In this document: in pieces, positions 49,245 through 57,889 of the stretch
How positions within the stretch are numbered: position 1 is the first letter of the stretch
Layout of the letters: every line of letters begins with the position of its first letter
Assembly (NCBI GenBank): GCA_964626755.1
Contig: CAZVGO010000051.1
Span: 62,001-126,000, forward strand
DNA: 64,000 nt
DNA from: JACDAV01 sp964626755
GTDB lineage: Bacteria; Chloroflexota; Limnocylindria; Limnocylindrales; CSP1-4
Reading direction: 5' to 3'
Notes under the pieces: model-generated
Database searches by the model: none
The model's input: the letters and a program-made list of their open reading frames with translations, nothing else
What the model was told of the DNA's origin: nothing
Position numbers and translations under genes: made by a program

Positions 49245-50689
49245 CGGATGGGCTCCTGTGCGATTGATCTCGTTCCACGATCGGGCCCGCCCGTCGCAGC
49301 CGGATCGCCGCCGGGTAACGGTTCGGTCACAGGCAGCCGCAGGTCGAATTGCAGCCCGCCGGCGGGACGGTTGCGGGCCGACAGCGAGCCCCCGACGAGA
49401 GCGGCATTCTCCGCGGCGATCGCGAGCCCGAGCCCGCTGCTCCCGCCCCGGCGGGACGGGTCGGCCTTGTAGAAGCGTTCGAAGATCCGCTCGAGGCGGT
49501 CCTCGGGGACTCCCGGCCCGGCATCTGCGACCGACAGCACGACCCCGTCGGGCAGCACCCGGAGCCCGATCTGGACCGGGGCGTTCGGGGCATGTTCGCG
49601 GGCGTTGTCGAGGAGATTGCCAAGGATCCGCTCGATCCGCCGCGGGTCCGTCACCACCACCACCGGCTCCTCGGGCACGACGATGGAGGCACCCGGCAGG
49701 CGTGCCGCGGCGACCGCCCGGACGAGCCGGACGAGGTCGATCGGCTCTTGCGCCGCCTGCTCGGCCGCCGAGTCGAAGCGCGACAGCTCCATCAGGTCCT
49801 CGACGAGCGTTCGCAGCCGGGCGACGTCTGCGACGAGCAGCTCAGCGGTCCGTCTCGCGTCAGGAGGCAACGCACCGAGGTGCTCCCTCAGGATCGACGC
49901 CTCCGCGACGAGCGCCGTCAGGGGCGTCCGGAGCTCGTGCGAGACGTCCGCCACGAACCGGCGGTTCTGGGCCTGCGAGGCCTCGAGGCGCCCGATCGTC
50001 TCCTCGAGCGCGGCGGCCATCCGGTTGAACCGCTCAGCCCACGCGCCGAACTCGTCGCGCGATTCGACCGGCACCCGGGCCGACAGGTCACCGTGCTCGA
50101 TCCGCTCGGCCGCCCGCGCCGCAGCATCCACAGGCGCGAGCACGCCGCGCGCAACCCACCGGGCGGCAATGAGCCCGACGAGCGCCAGGAGGATCGCTCC
50201 CCCACCGAGACCGATGCGGAGCTGGGCGAGCGCGTTTTCGAGCTCCGACACGTTGTGGATGAAGAAGAACGTCGCGCCGCCGGGCAGCTGTCCGCCCATG
50301 ACGAGCACCGGGTCCCCGAAGGTCGTCCATTCGAACGCCAGCTGACCTCCGTCCACGGCAGCCAGGAAGTCCCGGGATAGAAGGGACCGGAACGAAGTGA
50401 TCGCCGGGTTGCCGTCGCGGAAATCGCCGACGACGTCGACACCCCGCGCTTCGAAGGCCTGCTGAAGACCGCTCGTGTTGAACGACTCGAGGGTCGGCTC
50501 GGAGAGGCGGTCGGGGATCAGGACCGTCAGATCGAACCGCGCCTGCGCCTCGGCATCCCGGACGCGCTCATCGTGAAGCGAGACGTCGACGAATGCGTAC
50601 GCGCCGACGCCGAGGACGAGGGCCGTCACAACGATCAGCGCGACGACCGTCGCGGTGAGCCGGCCGCGAACGCCTCCGAGGCCGAACAC
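49241..50689 (-). CDS. Sensor histidine kinase (MtrB-like)
   Basis: A 482-residue membrane kinase with two helices (about 12-32 and 158-178) that bracket an extracytoplasmic sensor of about 125 residues. HAMP follows (ARGVLAPVDAAARAAERIEHGDLSARVP), then HisKA with His251 in DVSHELRTPLTAL and HATPase_c with NLLDNAREHAP, DAGPGVPEDR and GSSGLGLAI. It starts 4 bp after the response regulator and overlaps the lipoprotein gene, so regulator, kinase and lipoprotein form one operon. By order and domain content it corresponds to MtrB, which monitors cell-wall and osmotic state in actinobacteria; direct homology should be tested. Confidence 0.85.
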   Translation of the reverse strand: MFGLGGVRGRLTATVVALIVVTALVLGVGAYAFVDVSLHDERVRDAEAQARFDLTVLIPDRLSEPTLESFNTSGLQQAFEARGVDVVGDFRDGNPAITSFRSLLSRDFLAAVDGGQLAFEWTTFGDPVLVMGGQLPGGATFFFIHNVSELENALAQLRIGLGGGAILLALVGLIAARWVARGVLAPVDAAARAAERIEHGDLSARVPVESRDEFGAWAERFNRMAAALEETIGRLEASQAQNRRFVADVSHELRTPLTALVAEASILREHLGALPPDARRTAELLVADVARLRTLVEDLMELSRFDSAAEQAAQEPIDLVRLVRAVAAARLPGASIVVPEEPVVVVTDPRRIERILGNLLDNAREHAPNAPVQIGLRVLPDGVVLSVADAGPGVPEDRLERIFERFYKADPSRRGGSSGLGLAIAAENAALVGGSLSARNRPAGGLQFDLRLPVTEPLPGGDPAATGGPDRGTRSIAQEPIR

Positions 50690-50693
50690 GGCG

Positions 50694-51374
50694 CTACCGG
50701 GCGGCCTTGTAGCCGGCGCCCCGGACCGTCAGGACGAGGCTGGGGTTGGCCGCATCCGGCTCGACCTTCGCCCGGAGCCGCTGGATCGCGACGTCGACGA
50801 GACGCGAGTCGCCGAGATAGTCGTATCCCCAGATCCGGTCGAGCAGCACGTCCCGGGTGAGGACCTGCCCGGCGTGCCGGGTCAGCTCGGCGAGCAGATC
50901 GAACTCGGTCCGGGTGAGCGGGATGTCCTGTCCGTCACGCTCGACGGTCCGACCGCCGACGTCGATCGAGAGCGGGCCGAGATGGAGCCGATCGCCCTCG
51001 TCGGTGAGGCGGCCTGCCCGGCGGAGCGCGGCGCGGACGCGGGCGACGAGCTCCGGGACCTCGAATGGCTTCTTGACGTAGTCGTCCGCACCGGCCTCGA
51101 GGCCGACGACGACGTCGAGCGTGTCGCCCCGGGCGGTGAGCATGACGATCGGCACGGTCGAGGTCCGGCGAACAGCCCGGCAGACCTCGAGGCCGTCGAG
51201 GCGGGGCAGCATCACGTCGAGCAGGAGAAGATCGAACGGCTCGGCCCGGAATCGCTCGAGCCCCTCGGCGCCGTCGGCGGCCGTGGTGACCTCGAAGCCT
51301 GCGTTGCGCAACCCGATGCCGGTGACCTCCCGGATCGACGGGTCGTCCTCGACGAGCAGGATTCGAGCGTCCAA
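50694..51374 (-). CDS. OmpR/PhoB-family response regulator (MtrA-like)
   Basis: A 226-residue DNA-binding regulator. The receiver domain has the acidic pair in LLVEDDPS, phosphoacceptor Asp53 in LLLLDVMLP, Thr in MLTARG and Lys in VKKPFE. The C-terminal winged helix (about 130-226) has LTRTEFDLLAELTRHAGQVLTRDVLLDRIWGYD and VDVAIQRLRAKVE. The start is TTG 51374. It heads the operon with the adjacent kinase and lipoprotein. Confidence 0.9.
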   Translation of the reverse strand: MDARILLVEDDPSIREVTGIGLRNAGFEVTTAADGAEGLERFRAEPFDLLLLDVMLPRLDGLEVCRAVRRTSTVPIVMLTARGDTLDVVVGLEAGADDYVKKPFEVPELVARVRAALRRAGRLTDEGDRLHLGPLSIDVGGRTVERDGQDIPLTRTEFDLLAELTRHAGQVLTRDVLLDRIWGYDYLGDSRLVDVAIQRLRAKVEPDAANPSLVLTVRGAGYKAAR

Positions 51375-51452
51375 GACCCCTCCGCCGCGGCCGGTCGGCG
51401 CCGGCGCGCGGCCGAAGTATGCCAGCCGGGCGGTCCGGGACGTGCCCGGAGG

Positions 51453-52511
51453 TCAGCGGCGGCGCCGGACAGTCGGGCCGGCCGCCCGCTCCGTTCGCCC
51501 GGTGCCGGGGTCGCCGGTCGCGGTGCGCCACGGGGCGACGAGCGCAGCGAACTCGTCGGCGCGAAAGCCGTGGCGCAGGACGATGCAGTGCGCCGTCCGG
51601 GCGAGCAGCCGCTCCGCGCGGGCGGCCACGGGACGTTCCAGCCCGGCGAGTGCCGGGCCCGCCCGCGCGGCGGCGTCCCGGCCGGCGAGGGCCGACGACA
51701 CCCGCAGACCCTCATCCTCGTCCGGCCCGAGGCCCCGCGGCCACGGGTCGTCCGTGATCCGGCCACGGCCGGCGGCGCGGGCGAGCTTCCGGGCCTCGTC
51801 CGCGGTCAGGACCGCGGCGCGGGCGAGGAACCGCTCGACGACCTTCGTGTTCGGGCCGTAGCGCGGCTGGTCGATCGCCGCCTCCCACGCGCGCACGAGA
51901 CGGTCGCGGGCGCGGCCACGGAACGGCTCGGCGAGGTGCTCGTCGAGGAACGAGCCGAGGGCCAGCTCGTGCGCCGCCGCGAGCACCGCGTCGCGGAGCG
52001 CGCCGTTCGCCCAGACACGCGGCTTGAGCCTGGTCCGGACCTGGCTCTCGACCGAGTCGAGCGCGGCGAGCGGCTCGGGAGCGAGGAAGCGGCGGATGCT
52101 CGCGACGAACGCGATCGACGACGTGTCAGCCATCGAAAGCCGGTCGAGCTCGTCGCGGCTGAGCCGGCCGACCCGGTCGAGGAAGCGCTGCAGCTCATCG
52201 GCCGGGTCGCTCGAAACCTTCCGGCGGGGTGCCGGCCTCGGTGCAGACGGCCGCTCGCGTGGGGTCCGGCCGTGGCGGCCCCGGAGGCCGCGTTCGCGGT
52301 CGTAGCGGGCACGAAGCTCGCGGTCGGCCAGCCAGTCGTGGGCGACGTTGATCCGTTTCGCGAGCTCGAGCCCGTCCGCGCCGGCGATGTCCGGGTGGTG
52401 GCGCTTGAGCAGGGCCCGCCAGGCGATCTCGATCGTCTCGAAGCTGCAGTCGGCATCGACTTCGAGGCGGGCGTACAGGTCGTCCGAGGGGACGACGGGC
52501 GCGGCTGGCAC
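51453..52511 (-). CDS. J-domain protein with a novel C-terminal helical region
   Basis: A 352-residue protein whose residues 10-72 form a DnaJ J domain: YARLEVDADCSFETIEIAWRALLKRHHPD with the HPD motif at 39-41, then LAKRINVAHDWLAD and RARYDRER. There is no Gly/Phe region, zinc finger or substrate domain of DnaJ. Residues about 105-330 form an Arg/Ala-rich helical region (ELQRFLDRVGRLSRDELDRLS..., ALRDAVLAAAHELALGSFLDEHL) that I do not recognise. It should recruit an Hsp70 to an unknown client. GTG 52511 is preceded by TAGCAT with a 6-nt spacer. Confidence 0.65.
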   Translation of the reverse strand: MPAAPVVPSDDLYARLEVDADCSFETIEIAWRALLKRHHPDIAGADGLELAKRINVAHDWLADRELRARYDRERGLRGRHGRTPRERPSAPRPAPRRKVSSDPADELQRFLDRVGRLSRDELDRLSMADTSSIAFVASIRRFLAPEPLAALDSVESQVRTRLKPRVWANGALRDAVLAAAHELALGSFLDEHLAEPFRGRARDRLVRAWEAAIDQPRYGPNTKVVERFLARAAVLTADEARKLARAAGRGRITDDPWPRGLGPDEDEGLRVSSALAGRDAAARAGPALAGLERPVAARAERLLARTAHCIVLRHGFRADEFAALVAPWRTATGDPGTGRTERAAGPTVRRRR

Positions 52512-52517
52512 CGGCCC

Positions 52518-52523
52518 ATGCTA
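52518..52523 (-). promoter_or_regulatory. Putative -10 of leaderless J-domain gene
   Basis: TAGCAT on the minus strand, 6 nt before GTG 52511. Confidence 0.45.
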
Positions 52524-52530
52524 GCGGCCC

Positions 52531-52561
52531 GGGGGGTCGCCCTCGGTCGAAGACACCCCCC
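52531..52561 (-). terminator. Hairpin after proS
   Basis: GGGGGGT (52531-52537) pairs with ACCCCCC (52555-52561) across a 17-nt loop, 36 bp past the proS stop and before the J-domain gene's promoter. Confidence 0.4.
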
Positions 52562-52596
52562 GCTCGACATGCCCATCGCGTGCATAGCCGAAGAAG

Positions 52597-54309
52597 TCAG
52601 GCGGGGACGCGCTCCGTACCCGAGAGCAGCGCCTCGACGTCCGCGACAGGGCGGGTCGATCGCTCACCCGTGGCCCGATCGGTCACCTCGACGCCGCCCG
52701 CCGCGAGCGAGCGCGGGCTGACGGTCAGGATCGTCGGCATCCCGAGGAGCTCGGCGTCGGTGAGCTTGACACCGGGTGACTCGTCGCGGTCGTCGTAGAG
52801 GATCTCCCGGCCGGCGTCCAGCGCGACCTGGTGCAGCCGCTCGGCGACCTCGACGACCCGCGGCTCGCGGGCGGCACCGATCGCCACGAGGTGGGCCGCG
52901 TAGGGCGCCACCTCGGCGGGCCACACGATTCCCTTGTCGTCGTGATGGGCCTCCACGATGCACGCGAGGTTTCGCCCGAGGCCGATCCCGTAGCTGCCCA
53001 TGATCGGGTGGACGCGCTTTCCGTCCTCGGCGAGGAACGCGGCGTCGAGGGCGACCGTGAAGTCGGTCCCGAGCTTGAAGATGTTGCCGACCTCGATTCC
53101 CTTGCGCAGCTTGAGCGGCGCGCCGCACGTGGGGCACGGATCGCCCTCGCGGGCGTTCGTGATGTCGGCGACGACGTCCGGCTCGAAGTCGCGCCCGACG
53201 TTCACGTTGCGCAGGTGGAAGCCCGCCCGATTCGCGCCCGCGACGAGGTTTGGCGACCGCGCCGCGAGATCGTCCACGACGACGAACGTGCCGCGCGCCC
53301 CGACCGGCGAACCGTAACCGGGCTCCATCCCGGCGGCCCGGATCTCCTCGACCTGGGCCGGTCGCAGCCCGCCGACGGCCTTCGCCGCATTCGCGAGCTT
53401 CGTCTCGTTGACCTCGAAGTCGCCGCGGACGATGGCCGTGACGAGCCGGCCGTCACCGCCGACGAAGAAGGCGGCCTTCGCAGTCCGGTCCTCGCCGACA
53501 CCGAGGAAGGCGGCCAGTGTCGCGATCGTGGTCGTGCCCGGGGTCGCGACCTCCTCGCGCGGGAGCGGTTGCTCGGCGGACGGTTCCGGCTTGCGGACTT
53601 TCGCGATCTGCTGGTTCGCAGCGTAGTCGGCGGACTCGCACAGGACGAGAGTGTCCTCGCCGAACTCGTTGAGGACCATGAACTCGTGGGCCTCCGAGCC
53701 GCCCATGATCCCGACGTCCGCACCGACCGCGACGGTGTCGAGGCCGAGTCGCCGGAAGATCCGCTCGTACGCGTCGTAGTGGAGGCGGTACGAGCGGTCC
53801 AGGCCGGCCTCGTCGACGTCGATCGAGTAGCTGTCCTTCATGACGAATTCGCGGACGCGGATCAGGCCGCCCCGTGAGCGGGGCTCGTCGCGGAACTTCG
53901 TCTGGAAGTGATAGACGATGAGCGGCAGCTGGCGGTAGCTCTTGACGATGTCGCGGACGAGGTCGGCGACGACCTCCTCGTGGGTCATCGCGAGGACCAT
54001 GTCGCGCCCGGCGCGGTCCTTGAAGCGGACCATCTCGGGGCCGATCTTCGTGTACCGCCCGGACTCGCGCCACAAGTCCGCAGGATGGACGACCGGCATC
54101 TCCATCTCCTGGCCGCCGATCCGGTCGATCTCCTCGCGGATGATCTGCTCGACCCGCTTCGAGACCCGGAACCCGAGCGGCAGCAACGAGTAGATGCCTG
54201 ACCCGAGCTGGCGGACGTAGCCCGCGCGCAGGAGGAGCCGGTGCGATGGCATCTCGGCGTCGGCCGGGTCATCGCGGAGGCTCGTGAAGAAGAGCTGGCT
54301 CAACCGCAT
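52597..54309 (-). CDS. proS: Prolyl-tRNA synthetase (bacterial type)
   Basis: Charges tRNA-Pro. The 570-residue class II synthetase has motif 1 region (LPLGFRVSKRVEQIIREEIDRIGGQEM), motif 2 (FQTKFRDEPRSRGGLIRVREFVMKDSYS) and motif 3 (GSYGIGLGRNLACIVE), with the bacterial YbaK-like editing insertion between motifs 2 and 3 (about residues 230-390; contains AAFFVGGDGRLVTAIVRGD). A CPTCGAPL pair of cysteines follows the insertion. The C-terminal anticodon-binding domain is complete. ATG 54309 has TATCCT with a 7-nt spacer and no Shine-Dalgarno. Confidence 0.95.
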   Translation of the reverse strand: MRLSQLFFTSLRDDPADAEMPSHRLLLRAGYVRQLGSGIYSLLPLGFRVSKRVEQIIREEIDRIGGQEMEMPVVHPADLWRESGRYTKIGPEMVRFKDRAGRDMVLAMTHEEVVADLVRDIVKSYRQLPLIVYHFQTKFRDEPRSRGGLIRVREFVMKDSYSIDVDEAGLDRSYRLHYDAYERIFRRLGLDTVAVGADVGIMGGSEAHEFMVLNEFGEDTLVLCESADYAANQQIAKVRKPEPSAEQPLPREEVATPGTTTIATLAAFLGVGEDRTAKAAFFVGGDGRLVTAIVRGDFEVNETKLANAAKAVGGLRPAQVEEIRAAGMEPGYGSPVGARGTFVVVDDLAARSPNLVAGANRAGFHLRNVNVGRDFEPDVVADITNAREGDPCPTCGAPLKLRKGIEVGNIFKLGTDFTVALDAAFLAEDGKRVHPIMGSYGIGLGRNLACIVEAHHDDKGIVWPAEVAPYAAHLVAIGAAREPRVVEVAERLHQVALDAGREILYDDRDESPGVKLTDAELLGMPTILTVSPRSLAAGGVEVTDRATGERSTRPVADVEALLSGTERVPA

Positions 54310-54316
54310 GCGGCGA

Positions 54317-54322
54317 AGGATA
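54317..54322 (-). promoter_or_regulatory. Putative -10 of leaderless proS
   Basis: TATCCT on the minus strand ends 7 nt before ATG 54309. This would exclude a long T-box type leader. Confidence 0.5.
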
Positions 54323-54472
54323 CCGGGCGACCGGCGTCGCTCGTCTCCGCCACGAGACCACCGGTGCCGCCGCGCGTCACCCGGGGCACCCCGTGAACCA
54401 TCGGATGCGCGCCCGGCATCGACTGTGCGCTGGCGGATGCAGAGCGTGCAGCGAAGTCAGAGGTGGTATCCC

Positions 54473-55126
54473 TCACCGCACGATGACCGCGGACCCACGA
54501 GGGTCTCGCCCCTCGCGAAGAGCGCGCAGCGCGCGGACTGCGGGGATCGGATAGGCCGACCAGAACGAGGCGTCCGCCGTCCCGAGAATCTCCCGGTTCG
54601 TCGCTGACCGCTTCACCAGCAGGATGACCCGGGTCATCCCGCCATCGCGACACTTGAGGCCGATCCGTCGATGGAGCGCTTGAAGGTCGCGGATCCGCGT
54701 CTCGGCCTCGACGACGATGGGATCGCCGGCACCGGCGATACCGGCGTCGAAGGCCCGCCGATCGCCCGCGCCCGGGAGCGGAACCTCGAGACGCGACCGC
54801 AGCGTTGGGCTCAGAGTCGAACGAAGTGCTTCGAGGAGCGTCGTGTGCCCCGCGTCACGGAGCGGTGGGCCGGAGGGATAGAAGCGAACGGACATGTCCA
54901 GGCCAACGACCGCCGCGATCCGGGCCAGGTCGCGGACCGTCACGCCCCGCGACTCACCCCGCTCGATTCGCGCTAGGTGCGCACGAGATCGTCCGACGAC
55001 GCCGCCCAACCTCTCGAGACTGTGCCCTGCCGACACGCGACCATCCCGTAGCTCGCTGCCGAGGGCAGGCAGCATCCGCATGAGGAGTCGGTCCGCAGCC
55101 TCGATACGACGCTCAGCGGTCGCCAT
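54473..55126 (-). CDS. XRE-family regulator with a PD-(D/E)XK-like C-terminal region
   Basis: A 217-residue protein. Residues 20-82 form an XRE-type helix-turn-helix (ELRDGRVSAGHSLERLGGVVGRSRAHLARIERGESRGVTVRDLARIAAVVGLDMSVRFY). The C-terminal half, from LLEALRSTLSPTLRSRLEVPLP, holds AGDPIVVEAETRIRDLQALHRRI followed by RVILLVKRSATNREIL. This D...ExE...K arrangement with strands resembles the core of a restriction-endonuclease-like fold. It might be a regulator with a nuclease-derived ligand domain, or part of a defence or toxin-antitoxin remnant; no partner gene is present. Fold assignment is tentative. Confidence 0.55.
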   Translation of the reverse strand: MATAERRIEAADRLLMRMLPALGSELRDGRVSAGHSLERLGGVVGRSRAHLARIERGESRGVTVRDLARIAAVVGLDMSVRFYPSGPPLRDAGHTTLLEALRSTLSPTLRSRLEVPLPGAGDRRAFDAGIAGAGDPIVVEAETRIRDLQALHRRIGLKCRDGGMTRVILLVKRSATNREILGTADASFWSAYPIPAVRALRALREGRDPRGSAVIVR

Positions 55127-55161
55127 GGCCGCAGCATGAGGCTCAGCCCTTCACGGGCAAT

Positions 55162-55860
55162 TCACGCACTGGCGGGACGCCGGAAGACGTAGCCGACGCC
55201 GCGGACGGTCTCGATCAGGCGCGGCGACGCGGGGTTCTCCTCGATCTCGCTCCGGAGCCAGTGGACGTGGACGTCCACGGTGCGTGTCTCGCCGCCGTAG
55301 TCGTAGCCCCAGACGTGCTCGAGCAACTGGTCGCGGGTGAACGCCTGACCCGGCCGCCCGACGAGGAACGCGAGCAGCTCGAACGCCTTCGGTTTGATCG
55401 GCACCGGCTCGCCGTTCCGCAGGAGCCGATGACCGGCGAGGTCGACCTGGACGCGGCCGAGGTCGATCATCGGCGGCAAGGACTCGCCGGCCTGTTGCTC
55501 GCTCCGGCGGAAGATTGCCCGGATACGGGCCGACAGCTCACGGAGCGAGAACGGCTTCGTGACGTAGTCGTCGGCGCCCAGCTCGAGCCCGACGACCTTG
55601 TCGAGCTCGGCGTCCTTCGCCGTGAGCATGACGATCGGCACGCCCGACTCACGGCGGATGATCCGGCAGACTTCGATGCCGGACAGTTCCGGGAGCATCA
55701 GGTCGAGGAGCACGAGGTCTGGCTTGTCCGCGCGGAACCGCTCCAGAGCTGCGCGTCCGTCGGCCGCCGCGATGACCCGGAAGCCCTCCGCCTCGAGGGC
55801 GTCGACCAGTGTCTCCCGGAGCGTGGGCTCGTCGTCCACAACGAGGATCGTGCGGGGCAT
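55162..55860 (-). CDS. OmpR/PhoB-family response regulator, orphan (RegX3/PhoB-like)
   Basis: A 232-residue transcription factor. The receiver domain has VVDDEPTLRE, phosphoacceptor Asp53 in LLDLMLPELSG, MLTAKDAELDKVVGLELGADDY and TKPFSLREL. The winged helix has KPKAFELLAFLVGRPGQAFTRDQLLEHVWGYDYGGETRTVDVHVHWLR and ends IETVRGVGYVFR. Wording and length match the PhoB/PhoP/RegX3 group. It stands alone between an XRE gene and a hypothetical gene. The window has a PhoR-type kinase without regulator (47000-48232) and a PHO-box-like repeat before pstS, so a split Pho two-component system is the simplest reading. Confidence 0.85.
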   Translation of the reverse strand: MPRTILVVDDEPTLRETLVDALEAEGFRVIAAADGRAALERFRADKPDLVLLDLMLPELSGIEVCRIIRRESGVPIVMLTAKDAELDKVVGLELGADDYVTKPFSLRELSARIRAIFRRSEQQAGESLPPMIDLGRVQVDLAGHRLLRNGEPVPIKPKAFELLAFLVGRPGQAFTRDQLLEHVWGYDYGGETRTVDVHVHWLRSEIEENPASPRLIETVRGVGYVFRRPASA

Positions 55861-55876
55861 GGGTAGACGCGTACTC

Positions 55877-56290
55877 CTACCTGATGGCCGCCGGGCATGG
55901 GTCCTGCGCGGCCGACCGCAAGTACCGTAGCTCAGTGTCGGTCGAGGGGTCCCCGGACATGAAGCCCCCGCTCATCCCGCGGGGGACGAGATCCTCGATG
56001 GGCCTGCATCGGCTCGCCAGGTAGGCGGGGTCGGGAGGAAGCCATGAGAGGGACCAGTCGAGCTCGAAATAGAGGATCGTCAGTTGATCCTCCGCGCGGA
56101 GCTCGAAGTCGGTGAACGACGCGCGGACCCAGGGCCGGTCCAGCACGGTGGCGAGGTAGGCGCCGAGCTCCGAGATCGGGGTCTGAAGGCCGGGCGGGGC
56201 CGGCGGCTGGCGGCGCGTGAGGATGTCCAGCGTCCTCGGCAGGATCACTACGCCGACGATCAACAACGTCACGACGAGGGTGCGATTCAT
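55877..56290 (-). CDS. Hypothetical membrane-anchored protein
   Basis: A 137-residue protein with one N-terminal helix (TLVVTLLIVGVVILPRTLDIL), then an exported domain of about 110 residues with aromatic-rich strands (VRASFTDFELRAEDQLTILYFELDWSLSWLPPDPAYL) and two cysteines (SRCRPIED and DPCPAAIR) that could form a disulfide. No family recognised. Between the orphan regulator and gltX on the same strand. Confidence 0.55.
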   Translation of the reverse strand: MNRTLVVTLLIVGVVILPRTLDILTRRQPPAPPGLQTPISELGAYLATVLDRPWVRASFTDFELRAEDQLTILYFELDWSLSWLPPDPAYLASRCRPIEDLVPRGMSGGFMSGDPSTDTELRYLRSAAQDPCPAAIR

Positions 56291-56339
56291 GGCCTCAGGA
56301 CGGGCCGGCTCGGACCGCCGTTACGGGAATGGGCGCCCG

Positions 56340-57845
56340 TCAGGCGACCTCGGCCCCGGCAAGCCGCTCGATCGCCCGGTCGAGCCGCTCGAGGGTCCGC
56401 TCGGGGCCGAGCGCGACGAGCGTGTCGAACAGCGGTGGCGTCGCCGTCCGGCCGGTGACGGCGACGCGGATCGCCATGAACAGGTCGCCCGCCTTCCAGC
56501 CGCGCGCCTCGGCGAGCGCCCGGAGCGGCGGTTCGAGCTCGTCGGCCTCGTAGCTGACCGGGCCGATCGCGGCGATCGTCTCGCGTGCGGCACGCAACCC
56601 CTCGATCGCGGTCTCGCGGTCCCAGCGCTTCGGGACGAGGACGGCCGGATCGACGTCGACCCGGTCGACGAACAGGAAGCCGACGAGGTCTCCGATCGCG
56701 CCGAGCGTCGGGAGGCGCTCCTGGACGACCGGCAGGAGCGCAACGAGCTCGTCGGCGGACGGCACCCGGTCGATCCGGCCCGCCGCCCTCTCGGCCTCGA
56801 GGAATGGCCGGAGGCGATCGACGAGATCGGCGGGCCCGAGCTTCCGGATCCACTGGCCGTTGAGCCACTCGAGGCGCTCGCGGTCGAACACCGCACCGCC
56901 CTTCTGGACATGCTCGAGGTCGAATCGCCGCTCGAGCTCGTCGAGCCCGAGGATCTCCTCCTCCGTGCCGGTCGACCAGCCGAGGAGCGCGAGGTAGTTG
57001 ACGAGCGCCTCGCGCACGAAGCCCTCGGCCAGGTAATCGGACACGGCCGTCTGGCTCTTCCGCTTGCTCATCTTCGTCCGGTCCGCATTGAGGATCAGCG
57101 GCAAGTGGGCGAACTGGGGCTCCGGGTAGCCGAGCGCCCGGAACAGGAGGATGTGCTTCGGGGTGTTCGAGAGGTGGTCTTCGCCGCGGATGACGTGACT
57201 GATCTCCATCGCGGCGTCGTCGACCACGACCGTGAAGTGGTAGAGCGGCGAACCATCGGCCCGGGCGATCACGAAGTCGCCGCCGAGGGCAGACGTGTCG
57301 ATCTCGACGCGGCCGCGTACGAGGTCGTCGAAGGCGACCTTCTCCTCGCCGACCCGGAACCGGAGCGCCGGCTTGCGACCAGCCGCTTCAAACGCGGCGC
57401 GTTCCTCGGCGGTGAGGTTTGCGCAGCGGCCGCTGTACCGGGGCGGCATCTTTGCCGCTTCGAGCCGCTTCCGCTCCGCGTCGAGCTCCTCCGGCGTGCA
57501 GTAGCAGTAGTAGGCCTTGTCCTCCTCGAGCAGGCGCCGAGCGGCCGCGGCATACGTGTCGAGCCGCTCCATCTGGCGGTACGGGGCATGCGGTCCGCGG
57601 GCCGCCTGCCCTGCGACCTCCGGGCCCTCGTCCCAGGTCAGGCCCAGCGCGTGGAGCCCGTCGAGGATGTCCTTCTCGTACGCGATCGACGAGCGGGCCA
57701 CGTCCGTGTCCTCGATCCGGACGATGAACGTGCCGCCCTGACGCCGCGCGTACAGGTAGTTGAACAGCGCCGTGCGGGCGGTGCCGATGTGGAGCGGTCC
57801 GGTCGGGCTGGGCGCGATGCGAACGCGGACGGGTGCCTCGGGCAT
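56340..57845 (-). CDS. gltX: Glutamyl-tRNA synthetase
   Basis: Charges tRNA-Glu (and possibly tRNA-Gln). The 501-residue class I synthetase begins VRVRIAPSPTGPLHIGTART with the HIGH-type site as HIGT, continues NYLYARRQGGTFIVRIEDTD and has KMSKRKS as the KMSKS loop, then a complete helical anticodon-binding domain. A CYCTPEELDAERKRLEAAK zinc-region-like stretch lies in the connective domain. ATG 57845 is preceded by TACAAT with a 7-nt spacer; the long open frame further 5' runs antisense-like through the DtxR gene. Confidence 0.95.
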   Translation of the reverse strand: MPEAPVRVRIAPSPTGPLHIGTARTALFNYLYARRQGGTFIVRIEDTDVARSSIAYEKDILDGLHALGLTWDEGPEVAGQAARGPHAPYRQMERLDTYAAAARRLLEEDKAYYCYCTPEELDAERKRLEAAKMPPRYSGRCANLTAEERAAFEAAGRKPALRFRVGEEKVAFDDLVRGRVEIDTSALGGDFVIARADGSPLYHFTVVVDDAAMEISHVIRGEDHLSNTPKHILLFRALGYPEPQFAHLPLILNADRTKMSKRKSQTAVSDYLAEGFVREALVNYLALLGWSTGTEEEILGLDELERRFDLEHVQKGGAVFDRERLEWLNGQWIRKLGPADLVDRLRPFLEAERAAGRIDRVPSADELVALLPVVQERLPTLGAIGDLVGFLFVDRVDVDPAVLVPKRWDRETAIEGLRAARETIAAIGPVSYEADELEPPLRALAEARGWKAGDLFMAIRVAVTGRTATPPLFDTLVALGPERTLERLDRAIERLAGAEVA

Positions 57846-57852
57846 GCGACCG

Positions 57853-57858
57853 ATTGTA
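57853..57858 (-). promoter_or_regulatory. Putative -10 of leaderless gltX
   Basis: TACAAT on the minus strand ends 7 nt before ATG 57845, with no Shine-Dalgarno. The same hexamer drives the DUF971 gene at 29778. Confidence 0.55.
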
Positions 57859-57889
57859 GGGCCGGCGGCGACGCGGCCCGTCGGCAGGC

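Noticed and set aside
54310..54472. A GAGGTGGTATCCCTC string resembling a T-box antiterminator near proS
   Set aside because: It is on the plus strand, while proS is on the minus strand and appears leaderless; no specifier stem or terminator could be drawn.
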